Positions 9,754 to 18,604 are shown, numbered from the stretch's first letter. The stretch is 64,000 nt of DNA from Niastella vici (GCF_002077945.1 NZ_LVYD01000001.1:1-64000), one strand, 5' to 3'. Notes: generated from the sequence alone by a model not told the origin. Numbers and translations are program-made.

Positions 9754-10812
9754 TCACCCAACAAAACCCAGTCTCTTTTCCATTTCAGGACTTAATACTG
9801 GCAGTTTTCTTCTTTCAATGAGGAAACTGGTAAGCCGGGCTATTTCGGCGAAAATATAGTGTTTGTCTAACGCACCTTTCAGGTAATCGCGGCCGGTGCT
9901 GCCGCCTGTGCCAATGCGGGTGCCTATCATGCGGTGTACCATGCTCATATGCCGGTAGCGCCAGGTGCTCAGTTGCTCATCAATCTCCAGCAGGCTGTTC
10001 AGCAGTTGAAAAGGCAGTTGCAGAATGGGATAACCACGGTATAACATAATGAACAGGGCCGCCCGGCAGGCGCGGGGCGACAATTGCCGGCCTTCCTGAG
10101 CGGGGGAAGACCCGTCAGAAAATACTGTATCAAAATATTGCTGGTTGCTTTGTTCAGCCTCGGCCAGTCCGCCGGAATAAATGGCGCGGTAATCGGCCCA
10201 AAAGGGATCATTACCCCCGGCAGCAGGGGCGCCGGAAACCGGCTTATAATGCTTCCAGTTCTCCCCTTCTTCAAAAAACGGCATGCGTTCGAGCCAGGCG
10301 TTCAGCAGTTCTATAAACGACTTTTCACTTTCAACCCGCCGAATAATGTCGATGTGTTCCTGGCGCAATTGGGAAATATAATATTCCTGGGCATGGCGTT
10401 GCTGGTATTTGAGGCCCAGTTTGGCCTCCACCAGTTTGAACTGCCAGCTCTGGAAACCCGAAGCGGGGCGCAGCATATCCCTGAAATCGAGAAAATCCAT
10501 GGGTGTCATGGTTTCCATGATATCGATCTGGTGTACCAGCACCTTCAGGATGGTCACGGTGCGGTTGAGCCGGTGCACCACGGTTTGCAGTTCGGGCGAG
10601 TTATCGTTCAATGCAGGCTTTTGCATGATGGCCGCCACCGAATCTACTTCATAAAGCAATTGTTTGAACCAAAGCTCATAGGCCTGATGAATAACGATGA
10701 ACAACATTTCATCATGGGCATGTTGTTGCAGCAGATCGCTCTCCAGCACCTGGGCATTCAGTATTTTATCCAATTGCAGGTAATCGCTGTAGTGTACTTG
10801 TTTTTGTTGCAT
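9754..10812 (-). CDS. kynA: tryptophan 2,3-dioxygenase family protein
   Basis: 352 residues. Family motifs: HDEMLFIVIHQAYELWFKQ (about residues 33-51), FRDMLRPASGFQSWQF (about 111-126) and, near the C-terminus, HMSMVHRMIGTRIGTGGSTG, which includes the haem-ligand histidine. The enzyme opens the indole ring of tryptophan to N-formylkynurenine, first step of the kynurenine pathway. No other kynurenine genes are nearby, although nadC, which uses quinolinate, lies 7 kb away. It is longer than the typical ~280-residue bacterial enzyme, mainly through an insertion around residues 190-215 (ENWKHYKPVSG...). Confidence 0.93.
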   Translation of the reverse strand: MQQKQVHYSDYLQLDKILNAQVLESDLLQQHAHDEMLFIVIHQAYELWFKQLLYEVDSVAAIMQKPALNDNSPELQTVVHRLNRTVTILKVLVHQIDIMETMTPMDFLDFRDMLRPASGFQSWQFKLVEAKLGLKYQQRHAQEYYISQLRQEHIDIIRRVESEKSFIELLNAWLERMPFFEEGENWKHYKPVSGAPAAGGNDPFWADYRAIYSGGLAEAEQSNQQYFDTVFSDGSSPAQEGRQLSPRACRAALFIMLYRGYPILQLPFQLLNSLLEIDEQLSTWRYRHMSMVHRMIGTRIGTGGSTGRDYLKGALDKHYIFAEIARLTSFLIERRKLPVLSPEMEKRLGFVG

Positions 10813-10872
10813 GCAGCAGAAATTTCTCAGTATGTAGTTTTTGTAATGCTATGTTTCAGCCGCATACGCGTT

Positions 10873-12153
10873 CTACTCAAATTCGAACCCAATATCCTGG
10901 CGGTAATACATGCCCTCGAATGAAATATGTTGCAGCACATCTTTCGACTTCATCACCGCTGCGCTAACGGTATTGCCATAAGAGGTAACCGCCAGCACCC
11001 GGCCACCGCTGGTGACCACATTGCTATCTTTGCGGGCAGTACCGGCATGAAATACCAGGCTATCGGCATGCAGGGGTTTATTCAACCCGTCAATAACAAA
11101 ACCTTTTTCGTATGACCCGGGGTATCCACCGCTTACCGCCATAACCGTACAGGCATAGCGTTTGTCCTGCTCAATTTTTATAGTACCAAGCTGGCCATTC
11201 ACCGTTGCCATAAACAGATCGACCAGGTCGGTTTTAAGACGGGGCATCACCACTTCGGTTTCGGGATCGCCCATGCGGCAATTATATTCAATAACATACG
11301 GCTCATCACCTACCTTAATAAGGCCAAAAAAGATAAATCCTTTATAATCGATGGCTTCCTGTTCAAGGCCACGCACGGTGGGTTTTATCACTCGTTCTAC
11401 TACCTTTTCCATGAAAGTTGCATCGGCAAAGGGTACCGGACTTACCGCACCCATACCGCCGGTATTGAGGCCGGTATCGCCCATACCTATTCTTTTATAA
11501 TCTTTGGCTTCGGGCAGCAACACATAATCCTTTCCATCGGTGAGCACAAACACACTGAGTTCGATGCCCGATAAAAACTCTTCGACCACTACCTTTTTGC
11601 CGGCATCGCCAAATTTGCTGTGTTGAAGCATGAGCTCGTATTCAGCTACCGCCTCTACATGCGACTGGCAAATGAGCACACCTTTACCGGCAGCCAGTCC
11701 ATCGGCCTTTAAAACAATGGGCAATGGATGCTGCTGTAAATAAGGTATGCCTTCCTCGTAATTCGATTCATCAAACTCCCGGTATGCCGCTGTGGGAATG
11801 CCATGACGGATCATGAACTTTTTTGCAAAAGCCTTGCTTCCTTCGAGCTGGGCGCCGTACCGGGAAGGACCAATCACTGCAACGTGTTGCAGTTCACTGT
11901 CTTTTTTAATGAAGTCGGTAACCCCTTTTACCAGTGGTTCTTCGGGACCAACCACCAGCAGGGTAATTCCTTTTTCGAGTACAAATTGTTTGATGGCGCC
12001 AAAATCGGTATTTGACAGGTTAACATTGGTGCCATACTGCGATGTTCCGGCATTACCGGGTGCAATAAACAGCTGATCACATTGTTTACTTTGCGCGAGT
12101 TTCCATGACAGGGCATGTTCCCGGCCGCCAGAGCCTAAGAGTAAAATATTCAT
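10873..12153 (-). CDS. purD: phosphoribosylamine-glycine ligase
   Basis: 426 residues from ATG at 12153 (MNILLLGSGGREHALSWKL). The open frame extends 33 codons upstream, but the family starts exactly at this glycine-rich motif. ATP-grasp features: GPSRYGAQLEGSKAFAKKFM, GLAAGKGV (about residue 145), NCRMGDPETEVVMPRL. Catalyses step two of purine synthesis (5-phosphoribosylamine plus glycine plus ATP to GAR). Standard length. Stands alone, not in a pur operon. Confidence 0.97.
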   Translation of the reverse strand: MNILLLGSGGREHALSWKLAQSKQCDQLFIAPGNAGTSQYGTNVNLSNTDFGAIKQFVLEKGITLLVVGPEEPLVKGVTDFIKKDSELQHVAVIGPSRYGAQLEGSKAFAKKFMIRHGIPTAAYREFDESNYEEGIPYLQQHPLPIVLKADGLAAGKGVLICQSHVEAVAEYELMLQHSKFGDAGKKVVVEEFLSGIELSVFVLTDGKDYVLLPEAKDYKRIGMGDTGLNTGGMGAVSPVPFADATFMEKVVERVIKPTVRGLEQEAIDYKGFIFFGLIKVGDEPYVIEYNCRMGDPETEVVMPRLKTDLVDLFMATVNGQLGTIKIEQDKRYACTVMAVSGGYPGSYEKGFVIDGLNKPLHADSLVFHAGTARKDSNVVTSGGRVLAVTSYGNTVSAAVMKSKDVLQHISFEGMYYRQDIGFEFE

Positions 12154-12269
12154 GATAAATAGTGAAGTAGTTTTGCCGCGGCGAATTTCGGTATTGTGGT
12201 GGGATTTGTGAATTTTAATTCTTTGCTCCAGAAGCAACTCATTGATTGCCAAAACGATGAATGATTTCT

Positions 12270-12632
12270 TTACCTCTTGTTTACCTCCTGGCTGCCCATC
12301 TGCTTTGCAATCATCTGATTTTCAACAACAGCAAAATTATCTCTTTACCCCTGGTTAACTCCTGCTTAGGTATTCTTTACCTCCCGGTTACCCACGCTTC
12401 TCCTTTTCATTACCCCCTGGTTGGCTTTTCTTCTCCCTTCTTCAGGTACCCATTATGTTAGGATAATATTGCCTTTACCTTTTCATTTCCTTTTTATTAC
12501 CTAAGGGGTAAACAAATGGTTAATCTAATATTACCACAATACGACCACAACCAAACCACAACCTAACCGAAGTACATTAACAGCAGATAATAGCTATTAA
12601 TAAAAAGCTAAAATTGGCTAAACTATCACACA
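12270..12632. repeat. degenerate array with 11-bp periodicity
   Basis: The 570-nt divergent spacer between purD and the peptide transporter is largely filled by short related units spaced 11 bp apart. Clear blocks: TTACCTCTTGT / TTACCTCCTGG (12270-12291); ACCCCTGGTTA, ACTCCTGCTTA, GGTATTCTTTA, CCTCCCGGTTA from 12347 to 12390, continuing with CCTTTTCATTA and CCCCCTGGTTG to 12423; and CCACAATACGA, CCACAACCAAA, CCACAACCTAA (12534-12566). The second and third blocks are in register (17 x 11 bp). AT-rich TTA/TAA trinucleotides recur at one helical face. Promoters for both flanking genes must lie in or beside it. Function unknown. Confidence 0.75.
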
Positions 12633-12722
12633 TTCTCTTTTTAGCAGAATGGAATTAATCGCTATTTTAGGCCGATAAATACTACGCTCAACGATTGCTT
12701 GATTTTTTAAAACAAAAACTAC

Positions 12723-14489
12723 ATGTCTCAAACCGCTACAATTAACCCCGATGTACTTGATGTACTTCCTGAACAGGCTATGCCAACAAAAGGGCACCCT
12801 AAAGGTCTCTATGTTTTATTTGCAACCGAAATGTGGGAACGATATAACTATTATGGCATGCGCGCCATATTGGTTTTATTCATGACCAAAGCTTTATTGT
12901 TCGATAAAGTTTTTGCCAGTAACCTGTATGGCAGTTATACCTCCCTGGTTTATCTCACTCCGCTTGTTGGCGGTTATATATCAGACAGGTTCTGGGGCAA
13001 TAAACGCTCCATTATAGCCGGCGGTTTGGTTATGGCCATAGGTGAGTTTGTGCTGTTCTTCTGTGCTTCTTTATATAAATCAGCTCCTGATATATCTTCT
13101 ATTTTGTTCTTTACCGGGTTGGGGTTAATGATAGCCGGTAACGGGTTCTTCAAACCCAATATTTCTTCCATGGTTGGCCAGTTGTATCCCAAAGGCGACC
13201 GAAGGATCGATGCGGCCTACACCATATTTTATATGGGTATTAATGTGGGTGGCGCTATCGGGCCCTTTATCTGCGGCCTGGTGGGCGATACCGGAAACCC
13301 GGCCGACTTTAAATGGTCATTCCTGGTAGCAGGTATCGGCATGCTGATCAGTGTAATTGTTCAAAAATCATTTCAGTCGAAATATGTAAAATCGCCCGAA
13401 GGACTGCCATTAGGTGAAGTACCGGCCAACTCACCCAAACAATTCAGTAACCCGGTATATATTGTGGGCGGCTTGTTGTTTTTTTCAGCCTTATTGATAG
13501 GCCTGTTATACATAGATGCCAGGGTATTTAGCTACCTCACCTACCTGTTAATAGCCAGTGTATTATTTATTGCATTCGTTATTTTTTCCGACAAATCGTT
13601 GACTAAAATAGAGCGCCAGCGTATTGGCGTCATTTTTATAGTGGCCTTCTTTGTGATCTTCTTTTGGTCGGCCTTTGAACAGGCTGGCGCTTCGCTAACC
13701 TTTTTTGCCGAAGAGCAAACCAACAGGCATCTTGGGCTAAAGATCCCGGTATGGGGAGTAGTCGCCGTATCCCTTCTTTTCCTGTTCTATATTGTTACAC
13801 TTTTTAGAAAAGTGGGTAAAAATCTTGGTTCAACCTACGATAACCAGCTTAGAGGTACCCTTTATATGCTGCTGTTCATTCTTACAGCGGCTGTGGTTGC
13901 AGGAAATATTTATTTACTTGCTCAGGGCCAACAATATGTTGAAAAAGACTCTGCGCCTGCCAGTTGGTTCCAGTCATTGAACTCCTTGTTTGTGGTTTTA
14001 TTCGCCCCCGTTTTTGCCTGGTTATGGTTAAAGATGGGCAAACGCGAACCAACTTCTCCCTTTAAAATGGCCATAGGTCTTGCGCTGTTGGCCCTGGGCT
14101 ATTTGTGGATCGGGTTTGGCGTGAAGAATGTTCAGCCGGGTATTAAAGTAAGTATGATCTGGCTTACCGGCATGTACGCATTGCACACCTGGGGTGAGCT
14201 CTCCTTATCACCCATTGGTTTATCGCTGGTAAATAAACTGGCGCCTTTCAAATTCGCTTCTTTGTTAATGGCCGTATGGTTCCTGGCCAATGCAGCTGCC
14301 AATAAACTGGCCGGGGTATTAAGCGCCCTGTATCCCGAAGCCGGCAAAACCACCAGCTTCCTGGGTTATAAAATGACTAACCTGTACGACTTCTTTATGT
14401 TATTTGTAGGTATGGCGGGCATTGCTTCGCTGATCCTGTTCCTGCTTACGAAGCAATTAAAGAAGATGGCACACGTAAATGAAGCATAA
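12723..14489 (+). CDS. POT/PTR-family peptide transporter
   Basis: 588 residues, about 14 hydrophobic segments. The proton-coupling ExxER motif appears as EMWERYNYYG (about residues 37-46), followed by the PTR signature GGYISDRFWGNKRSI. A second signature region contains FKPNISSMVGQLY. Family members import di- and tripeptides with protons across the inner membrane. Larger than E. coli DtpA (500 residues), as is usual in Bacteroidota. Monocistronic, with a terminator directly downstream. Confidence 0.95.
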   Translation: MSQTATINPDVLDVLPEQAMPTKGHPKGLYVLFATEMWERYNYYGMRAILVLFMTKALLFDKVFASNLYGSYTSLVYLTPLVGGYISDRFWGNKRSIIAGGLVMAIGEFVLFFCASLYKSAPDISSILFFTGLGLMIAGNGFFKPNISSMVGQLYPKGDRRIDAAYTIFYMGINVGGAIGPFICGLVGDTGNPADFKWSFLVAGIGMLISVIVQKSFQSKYVKSPEGLPLGEVPANSPKQFSNPVYIVGGLLFFSALLIGLLYIDARVFSYLTYLLIASVLFIAFVIFSDKSLTKIERQRIGVIFIVAFFVIFFWSAFEQAGASLTFFAEEQTNRHLGLKIPVWGVVAVSLLFLFYIVTLFRKVGKNLGSTYDNQLRGTLYMLLFILTAAVVAGNIYLLAQGQQYVEKDSAPASWFQSLNSLFVVLFAPVFAWLWLKMGKREPTSPFKMAIGLALLALGYLWIGFGVKNVQPGIKVSMIWLTGMYALHTWGELSLSPIGLSLVNKLAPFKFASLLMAVWFLANAAANKLAGVLSALYPEAGKTTSFLGYKMTNLYDFFMLFVGMAGIASLILFLLTKQLKKMAHVNEA

Positions 14490-14514
14490 TACAAATTCGA
14501 TTTAATTCAGATAA

Positions 14515-14545
14515 AAAAGGCATCCGCCAGTTGGGGATGCCTTTT
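14515..14545. terminator. bidirectional rho-independent terminator
   Basis: Perfect 11-bp stem AAAAGGCATCC / GGATGCCTTTT with a 9-nt loop, flanked by A and T tracts on both sides. Serves the peptide transporter (plus) and the convergent apaG (minus). Confidence 0.9.
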
Positions 14546-14565
14546 ACTATTTTAATTGTTGCAGA

Positions 14566-14952
14566 CTAGTTCATCTTGAAAGGAACGATCATCTCAAACA
14601 CCGGAATGTTTACGTCGAAAGAAGTTTTGTTCACCAAATTCTCCATAAGGTAGGTGCCGTGCATTTTACCCATTTCGCTGCGCAGGTTGCAACCGCTTAC
14701 ATACTGGTACCGTTCACCGGGTTGTAATGTGGGCTGAACACCTACCACACCTTCCCCCTCCACTTCACGGTTGGTGCCGTTGCTGTCGATAATATACCAG
14801 TGGCGGCGATGCAGTTTAACAGGAAAGTTGTTGTGATTCTCAATGGTTATCCGGTAGGCAAACATATATTCGCCCGATACAGGGTTGGAATAATCGGGCT
14901 GATAGAACGTTTCGACACTTATTTCAATGCCTTCGGAAATCTTTGAAACCAT
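14566..14952 (-). CDS. apaG: ApaG-domain protein (DUF525)
   Basis: 128 residues from ATG at 14952 (MVSKISEGIEISV), the usual length; the frame extends 11 codons further upstream without support. Contains the conserved core RITIENHNNFPVKLHRRHWYIIDSNG and the GVVGVQPTLQPGERYQYVSG segment of the fibronectin-like ApaG fold. Linked by genetics in enterobacteria to Co/Mg efflux; molecular function remains unclear. Monocistronic. Confidence 0.95.
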   Translation of the reverse strand: MVSKISEGIEISVETFYQPDYSNPVSGEYMFAYRITIENHNNFPVKLHRRHWYIIDSNGTNREVEGEGVVGVQPTLQPGERYQYVSGCNLRSEMGKMHGTYLMENLVNKTSFDVNIPVFEMIVPFKMN

Positions 14953-15045
14953 TACAAATACAGTTTGGAATTTAAAGATAATCAAAAATAAAAGCCAGCC
15001 ATAGCAAATATTCAGGTTTTAATATGAATTGTTGGAGTGGATGGC

Positions 15046-15305
15046 TAATTTTGCCCCGGATTTATGCACACCGACCAATATTTAATTCTTTTACATGGAA
15101 CCTTCACGATAACCTGTTCATTATTATGATCATAATCAGCTAACAGCGATCGGGATGGCGCCATGAAGGCTTTGATTTAAAAACAAAAACTATAAAAATT
15201 ATCACATGAAATGAGCCATAAAATTTTCGAGCTTAAATCCAAAACCCGCGATGAAAATTTTATGGCGAATTCCATGTGGCCAAAAAAACAACTAAAAATT
15301 ATCAC
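15046..15305 (+). promoter_or_regulatory. long icd leader with duplicated start-region sequence
   Basis: TAATTTTG at 15046-15053 fits the Bacteroidota -7 box, but the nearest TTG elements are only 11-14 nt upstream, so the promoter is weakly supported. The leader then contains AAAAATTATCACATGAAA at about 15195-15212, repeated at 15294-15311 across the icd start codon. Between the copies lies a 12-bp inverted repeat, CCATAAAATTTT (15216-15227) with AAAATTTTATGG (15254-15265). The first copy's ATG opens only MK before a stop (TGA), so it is a decoy start. Confidence 0.5.
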
Positions 15306-16757
15306 ATGAAAATTGCAGTGGCTAAAGGCGACGGCATAGGACCTGAGATCATGAGTGCCGTTCTAAAAATTTTTGATGCCAATAAAGTGCCCCTCGAATA
15401 TGAAATGGTTGATATGGGCAAATGGGTATTCGATAAAGGTTTTTCTAACGGTATGACACCCGAAGCCCAGCAGACCATCGAGCGTTTGGGTATTTTGTTC
15501 AAAGGCCCCATGGAAACGCCCAAAGGCAAAGGTGTTAAAAGTGTGAACGTTACTGCCCGTAAAACCTGGAACACCTACGCCAACAAACGGGTTTTTCAAA
15601 CCCTGCATGGCGTTGATACCGTTTTCTCAAAAGCCGGCATCCCCATCGACATTACTGTTGTTCGTGAAAATATTGAAGATACCTATGGTGGTATTGAACA
15701 TATGCTCACCCACGACGTGGCATTGAGCCGCCGCTTTATTACCCGCCCCGGTAGCATGCAGGTGATCAGGTATGCATTTGCCATGGCACGTCAGAAAAAT
15801 GCCCGCCGCATTACCTGTGGTCACAAGGCCAACATCATGAAAATTACCGATGGCCTGTTCCTGGAATGCTTTTATGAAGTGGCGAAAGAATATCCTGAAC
15901 TGAAGGCTGATGATATCATTGTAGACGATCTGTGTATGAAACTGGTTACCCGCCCCGATACCTTTGATGTGGTGGTATTAACCAACCTGCAGGGCGATAT
16001 TGTAAGTGACCTGTGTGCCGGTTTGGTAGGCGGTTTGGGCTTTGCACCAAGCGCCAACATCGGCGATCATATTTGCATATTTGAAGCCGTACATGGTACA
16101 GCGCCTGATATTGCTGGTAAAAATATTGCCAACCCCACTGCCTTATTATTAAGCGGGTTCGCCATGCTTCGTCACCTTGGCCTTACTGAAAATGCGGCCA
16201 TCATCGAAAATGCTTTGCTGTATACGCTCGAGCAGGGTGTGCACACCGGTGATTTCGGCGACAAGAACAAACCCAGTTTGAATACCACTGAATTTGCCGA
16301 TGCCATCATCAGCAATTTTGGCAAAATGCCGCAGTTGAACGCTAAAGAATTATTAGCCAATAAACCCGGTACCCCCACTCCTTTGAAGCTGGAAAAGAAT
16401 ACCATGCTTGAGTCGAAAGAAATTGAAAATGAAAAGATCATTGGCGTTGATATGTTTATTGAAAGCAATGAGCAACCGGATGTCATTGCTAAAAAATGCC
16501 AGCGTCATGCAGGGGTTAAATTCAATCTCGTCAATATCAGCAACCGTGGTACGCAGGTATGGCCTACCGGCTCGGTTTATACGAACCTGGTGAACCAGTA
16601 CAATGTACGTTTTGAAAGCATCGATACTTATCCATTAAACCAGCAGGACGTAATAGGACTGTATGTAAGCTTAAGCGGCGACTTCAAGATCTGTTCGCTT
16701 GAATTACTGAATATGTGGGGCGAGAAGAAATCGTATAGTTCGGCTGCAGGACAATAA
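15306..16757 (+). CDS. icd: NADP-type isocitrate dehydrogenase
   Basis: 483 residues from ATG at 15306 (MKIAVAKGDGIGPEIM). A GTG at 15276 would add ten residues, but the family begins at MKIA. Decarboxylating-dehydrogenase features: GDGIGPE near the N-terminus, RENIEDTYGGIEH substrate loop, HKANIMKITDGLF, NLQGDIVSDLCAGLVGGLG metal site, and FEAVHGTAPDIAGK. About 140 residues beyond the core form the C-terminal domain seen in the Thermus/Rickettsia-type enzymes. TCA-cycle oxidation of isocitrate to 2-oxoglutarate. Confidence 0.93.
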   Translation: MKIAVAKGDGIGPEIMSAVLKIFDANKVPLEYEMVDMGKWVFDKGFSNGMTPEAQQTIERLGILFKGPMETPKGKGVKSVNVTARKTWNTYANKRVFQTLHGVDTVFSKAGIPIDITVVRENIEDTYGGIEHMLTHDVALSRRFITRPGSMQVIRYAFAMARQKNARRITCGHKANIMKITDGLFLECFYEVAKEYPELKADDIIVDDLCMKLVTRPDTFDVVVLTNLQGDIVSDLCAGLVGGLGFAPSANIGDHICIFEAVHGTAPDIAGKNIANPTALLLSGFAMLRHLGLTENAAIIENALLYTLEQGVHTGDFGDKNKPSLNTTEFADAIISNFGKMPQLNAKELLANKPGTPTPLKLEKNTMLESKEIENEKIIGVDMFIESNEQPDVIAKKCQRHAGVKFNLVNISNRGTQVWPTGSVYTNLVNQYNVRFESIDTYPLNQQDVIGLYVSLSGDFKICSLELLNMWGEKKSYSSAAGQ

Positions 16758-16773
16758 GTTTGATCTAAGCAAT

Positions 16774-16811
16774 AAAAGAAAACGTCCCGATGTATCGGGA
16801 CGTTTTCTTTT
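16774..16811. terminator. bidirectional rho-independent terminator
   Basis: Perfect 17-bp stem (16774-16790 with 16795-16811), loop TGTA, core AACGTCCCGA / TCGGGACGTT, with A-rich and T-rich outer arms. Ends icd (plus) and the small membrane protein gene (minus). Confidence 0.95.
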
Positions 16812-16829
16812 ATGGTTACTTTTATTTTA

Positions 16830-17039
16830 TTAACAGCCCATCCTGCTTAAAATACTAAAAACAATCACAACCCATACTATCAAAATACCAATGCCCCACA
16901 ACAACGTTTTGCCGGCAAAAGATATTCTCTTACGGTTCTTTTCAATGGCGCCTGTTACAAAGGAAAATAAAGACACCAAAACAAAGAAGCATCCGGCAAG
17001 ACCCAGTGCATAAATAAGGAAGGCGACTACAGTGATCAA
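16830..17039 (-). CDS. small membrane protein, paralogue of the next gene
   Basis: 69 residues with two predicted membrane helices (about residues 5-27 and 46-64) joined by a short basic loop (EKNRKRISFAGK). The helix-loop-helix pattern, including the loop followed by F-G/x-K/x-LLW, matches the adjacent upstream gene, so the two look like a tandem duplication. No named family recognised. Ends at the bidirectional terminator shared with icd. Confidence 0.7.
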   Translation of the reverse strand: MITVVAFLIYALGLAGCFFVLVSLFSFVTGAIEKNRKRISFAGKTLLWGIGILIVWVVIVFSILSRMGC

Positions 17040-17075
17040 GTTGGTACTTTTATTATTTTTTTTAGGGCGGCATTT

Positions 17076-17300
17076 TTATATCTGGTCAATGATCTTACCT
17101 AACTCATTGGCGATCCCGTTCAACAACGTAGAGAAGATCAGCATGAAAGCAATAGATACCAGCACAGCCCACAACAGGAAGCGGAGCCCGAAAAAGATCT
17201 TTCTACGATCATGTTCCCACACTCCCATTGCCAATGATACCAGTGTTATCACATAGCAGCCGAAAGCGGCCGCACCAAACAGGAATAACAGAACGTACAT
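17076..17300 (-). CDS. small membrane protein, paralogue of the previous gene
   Basis: 74 residues, two membrane helices (about 3-25 and 38-60) separated by WEHDRRKIFFGLRFLLW. Aligns along its length with the 69-residue neighbour 36 nt downstream (GC-hydrophobic helix, charged loop, LLW, second helix). Probably one operon. Function unknown; could be a membrane-complex accessory subunit. Confidence 0.7.
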   Translation of the reverse strand: MYVLLFLFGAAAFGCYVITLVSLAMGVWEHDRRKIFFGLRFLLWAVLVSIAFMLIFSTLLNGIANELGKIIDQI

Positions 17301-17373
17301 AGTTATTTGTGTTTATTCATTTTCAACACAGGTTCTAACCATACTTGTATAAAACCGGCAGTGGCACCCCGAG

Positions 17374-17389
17374 CCCCGGCTTGCCGGGG
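17374..17389. other. GC-rich hairpin after the SUI1-like gene
   Basis: CCCCGGC TT GCCGGGG, a perfect 7-bp stem 9 nt beyond the stop of the SUI1-like gene. On that gene's strand no T-tract follows, so it is at best a weak terminator or an mRNA end-protecting hairpin. Confidence 0.5.
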
Positions 17390-17397
17390 TTAAAAGG

Positions 17398-17742
17398 TCA
17401 CCCTGCTTTCTTACTATTCTTATATCCGTTCTTTAACAACCACTGCATTACTTTTTCGCGTTGATCGCCCTGAATAATGATCTCGCCATCTTTGGCCGAT
17501 CCACCGGTTCCGCAATAATTCTTTAATTTTTTACCCAGGTCTTCGAGGTCATCGGCTGTACCAACAAAACCAACTATCAGCGTAACCGCTTTACCGGCGC
17601 GTTGTTTGGTATCTAACCAAACCCGCAGTTTTTGTTGTTCGGGTAAAAGGGTTTTAACCGCTTCCTGTTCTTCTTCAAATTTAAAGCTGGGATCGGTACT
17701 GTATACGAAGCCTTTGTTATCAGGTTTATACTTTTTGCTCAT
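17398..17742 (-). CDS. yciH: SUI1/eIF1-like translation factor (YciH family)
   Basis: 114 residues with the SUI1 fold in the C-terminal two thirds: LRVWLDTKQRAGKAVTLIVGFVG, DLEDLGKKLKNYCGTGGSAKDGEIIIQGDQREKV. These segments match the eIF1 core, including the GTGG loop before the strand EIIIQGD. Bacterial YciH homologues influence start-site selection under stress. Starts 8 nt after the nadC stop and is probably cotranscribed with it. Confidence 0.92.
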   Translation of the reverse strand: MSKKYKPDNKGFVYSTDPSFKFEEEQEAVKTLLPEQQKLRVWLDTKQRAGKAVTLIVGFVGTADDLEDLGKKLKNYCGTGGSAKDGEIIIQGDQREKVMQWLLKNGYKNSKKAG

Positions 17743-17749
17743 AGAATTA

Positions 17750-18604
17750 TCAGATTATTACCGCTTTCAAACTAAGATCCAAACTTGCTGCCTGATGAAT
17801 GAGAGCGCCTACGCTTACGTAATCTACACCAGTTTCGGCATATTCGGTAATATTGTCGAGGGTTATGCCGCCGCTGGCCTCGGTCTCATACTGCCTGTTT
17901 ATTATCTTCAATGCCCTGAAAAGCATTTCGGGCGTAAAGTTATCCAACATAATTCTATCAACTTTACCAAATTCAACCACCCGCCTAACATCGTCGAGGT
18001 TGCGGGTTTCCACTTCAATTTTTAACCATGGTTTAACCTGCTGCACATAGGTATAGGCCCTGTCAATAGCTTTTTCCAACCCGCCGCAATAATCAATATG
18101 ATTATCCTTCAGCATGATCATATCATACAACCCCATGCGGTGGTTGTGGCCGCCGCCAATACGCACCGCTTCTTTTTCGAGCAAGCGAAAACCGGGAGTT
18201 GTTTTGCGGGTATCCAGCAAACGGGTAGCATATCCTTTTAACCGGTCGGTATATAAACGGGTAAGTGTGGCAATGCCGCTCATGCGTTGCAGACAATTCA
18301 GCACCAGCCGCTCGCATTGTAATATGGTATGAACCGAAGCGGCTACTTCAAAAGCATTTTCACCGGCTTCCATGCGGTCGCCATCTTTTTTATACGCAAT
18401 AAACTGAACGCCGGGTTCTCTGTAGCGGAAAATAGCTTCGGCCACCTGCATGCCGGCCATGGTGCCATCCTGTTTGATCTTTAGCACCGCAACACCTTTT
18501 GCATCGGCAGGGATAACAGATAATGTGGAATGATCCCCATCGCCTATGTCTTCCTGCAGGGCAGTGTCAATTAAATGATGCAGCTGTTCGTTGAATGTGA
18601 GCAT
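17750..18604 (-). CDS. nadC: nicotinate-nucleotide diphosphorylase (carboxylating)
   Basis: 284 residues from ATG at 18604 (MLTFNEQLHHLI); the open frame runs 25 codons upstream but the family starts here. Motifs: EDIGDGDHST near the N-terminus, LNCLQRMSGIATLT, DTRKTTPGFRLLEKEAVRIGGGHNHRMGLYDMIMLKDNH and the C-terminal ASGGITLDNI. Converts quinolinate and PRPP to nicotinate mononucleotide in NAD synthesis. A TACCTTTG box (minus strand, 18609-18616) lies only 5 nt upstream of the ATG, so the transcript may be leaderless; no -33 TTG is at the right distance. Confidence 0.96.
   Translation of the reverse strand: MLTFNEQLHHLIDTALQEDIGDGDHSTLSVIPADAKGVAVLKIKQDGTMAGMQVAEAIFRYREPGVQFIAYKKDGDRMEAGENAFEVAASVHTILQCERLVLNCLQRMSGIATLTRLYTDRLKGYATRLLDTRKTTPGFRLLEKEAVRIGGGHNHRMGLYDMIMLKDNHIDYCGGLEKAIDRAYTYVQQVKPWLKIEVETRNLDDVRRVVEFGKVDRIMLDNFTPEMLFRALKIINRQYETEASGGITLDNITEYAETGVDYVSVGALIHQAASLDLSLKAVII

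Noticed and set aside
12261-12461. 66-codon plus-strand frame over the first 11-bp array
   Set aside because: Same reason: repeat-driven, leucine/proline-rich, no initiation context.
15276-15305. GTG start for icd ten codons upstream
   Set aside because: The extension AKKTTKNYH is not typical of the family and overlaps the duplicated leader sequence.
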